Assembly: GCF_954871325.1 (NCBI RefSeq)
Contig: NC_088777.1
Location: 36,991,366-37,055,365, forward strand
Source of the DNA: Gordionus sp. m RMFG-2023
Taxonomy: Eukaryota > Nematomorpha > Gordioida > Chordodea > Parachordodidae
Length of the DNA stretch: 64,000 nucleotides
Direction of reading: 5' to 3'
Position 1 is the first letter of the stretch; every line of letters begins with the position of its first letter. A program made the translations under genes and the position numbers. Positions 62,500 to 64,000 of this stretch are shown here, one piece after another. The notes beneath the pieces are model-generated. The model did no database searches. It saw only the letters and a list, made by a program, of their open reading frames with translations, and was not told the DNA's origin.

Positions 62500-64000
62500 A
62501 TCGATATGGGTATCAAATAAAAGCTAATTTTAATATGGTTTGACTGAAAGTCTTCATTCTTTGTCTGGGTGGGTATGACTTGGTCTGGGGATGGAGAGGG
62601 GAGGGGTGTATGGAGGGGGGGGGGGTTGTAAAAAATAATTTTTTTGAAATGGGTATCAAATAAAAACTAATTTTAATATCGTTTGACTGAAAGTCTTTAT
62701 TCTTGGTCTTGATGGGTATGAATTAGTCTGGAGGTGGGGATGGAGTGGGGGGGGGGGGGGGTGTAAAAATAATTTTTTTTGATATATCAAATAAAACCTA
62801 ATGTTAATATGGTTTGACTGAAAGTCTTTATTTTTTGTCTTGATGGGTATGACTGTCAGTCCCTCAACATATTAACAAAATGTATAGTTGGATAGTACAG
62901 AAATAAAAGAGAATGAAGATAAAACAATTTTTTAAATCTTTTTTCGGTTCCAATCCTGAACTTGAAATATATAATTTGCAGTGTTCTATAATTATCGCGT
63001 TATTCCATAGCTATTTTTTTAGTATCGATAATTTTAGTGTGCTACCTTTTTTAAAAAGAGCTCGTTACTAAATAAATAAAATATTATTATAATAATTTTA
63101 TAATTAATTCTAAAATCATATTCTTTTTATTTTATTTATCTAAATTTACATTTAAAAATATGCATTGTAAATATATTTTTCAAAAAAAAATAATTTTGAA
63201 ATGTTGACAGTAGACATTGATAATGAAGGTAATTTTGGTACAGATAAAATAAAAAGATTATAATTTTAGAATTAAATTATTATAATAATTTTTGCTATTT
63301 ATTTAGTGACGAGCTACCGCTATCTCTCTTTTTAAAAAAATGTAGCACGCTAAAGCTATCGATACTAAAAAAAATAGCTATGGAATAACGCGCTAAATAT
63401 AGAACACTGTAAATTATAAATTTTATGTTCAGGATTGGAACCGAAAAAAGATTTAAATTTTTTTTTTATCTTCATTCTCTTTTATTTCTGTAAATTCTAT
63501 CCAACTAGACATTTTATTAATATGTTGAGGGAGGGACTGACAGTCATACCATCAAGACGAAAAATAAATAATTTCAGTCAAACCATATTAAAATTAGCTT
63601 TTATTTGATACCCATATCAAAAAAAATTATTTTTACACCCACTCCCCTCCACCCCCCCCCCCCACCCAAACCAAGTCACATTCATCAAGACCAAGAATAA
63701 AGACTTTCAGTCAAACCATATTAAAATTAGCTTTTATTTGATACCCATATCAAAAAAAATATTTTTACACCCCCCACCCCCCTCCATTCCCAGACCAATT
63801 CATACCCATCAAGACCAAGAATAAAGACTTTCAGTCAAACCATATTAAAATTAGTTTTTATTTAATACCCATATCAAAAAAAATTATTTTATACACCCCC
63901 CCCCCCTTACGCCCCCTCCCCATTCCTAGACTAAATCATACCCATCCAGACAAAGAATGAAGACTTCCAGTCAAACCAAATTAGCTTTTATTTGATACCC
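62500..64000. repeat. Large inverted repeat of about 130-bp tandem units
   Basis: The left arm (62500-62978) carries three head-to-tail units beginning gggtatcaaataaaagcta and containing tggtttgactgaaagtctt; starts are near 62518, 62651 and 62779. The right arm (63410-64000, running off the window) carries at least four of the same units inverted (tttatttgataccc near 63600, 63733, 63857, 63985). Each unit ends in a long G or C run. Inner arm sequence next to the centre is also inverted (ggttccaatcctgaac / gttcaggattggaacc). No coding frame. Confidence 0.85.
62979..63409. mobile_element. Small hAT-type MITE at the palindrome centre
   Basis: The ends cagtgttctataattatcgc and, inverted, cagtgttctatatttagcgc are related TIRs. 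The interior (attctaaaatcatattcttt, then ggtaattttggtac) is similar to 52670-52810 of the hAT element at 52479, so it looks like a deletion derivative of that family. Direct flanking duplication is absent; the flanks are instead inverted copies, because the MITE sits exactly at the centre of the palindrome. Confidence 0.75.

Overview
This is about 64 kb of very AT-rich eukaryotic nuclear DNA, most likely from an invertebrate animal. Evidence for this: spliced genes with 40-47 bp introns, dispersed hAT, Tc1, LINE and LTR-element debris, and no prokaryotic gene layout. The LINE family present carries a C-terminal zinc-knuckle plus restriction-like endonuclease module. I cannot name the organism.

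Three host-type genes can be supported. (1) On the + strand, 18808-28867, eight exons that I joined by reading phase encode a predicted protein of about 732 aa. It resembles UVRAG/Vps38, a PI3-kinase complex II subunit: C2-like N-terminus, coiled coil, C-terminal UVRAG/Atg14-type domain. Three introns are only 40-44 bp, but one is about 6.2 kb and full of nested transposons. (2) On the - strand, 37518-47497, one uninterrupted frame of over 3300 codons encodes a giant tandem-repeat protein of unknown function with 20 units in two homogenised blocks (474-bp and 507-bp periods). (3) On the - strand, 60803-50548, four phase-compatible exons encode the C-terminal part of a class C beta-lactamase-fold serine hydrolase of the animal LACT type; its 5' exons lie beyond the window.

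Layout: 1-4247 AT-rich, no gene. 4248-8087 decayed hAT transposase gene (ZMYM1-like) with duplicated exons. 9440-11890 mosaic of direct and inverted repeats with a candidate exon. 12355-17175 two LINE copies in opposite orientation. 18808-28867 UVRAG-like gene. 30430-32040 Ty3/gypsy fragment split by a TIR element. 32690-32890 hAT relic. 37518-47497 giant repeat gene. 48032-48368 very well preserved MITE with perfect TIRs and 8-bp target duplication. 50548-60803 beta-lactamase-like gene with hAT, Tc1 and RTE-type LINE insertions in its introns. 61560-61900 21-bp minisatellite. 62500-64000 large inverted repeat built of about 130-bp tandem units around a small hAT-type MITE.

The genes do not form an obvious pathway. 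The most unusual item is the giant repeat protein, whose units look recently homogenised and which matches no family I recognise. All gene models come from reading alone; transcript data would settle the splice sites.
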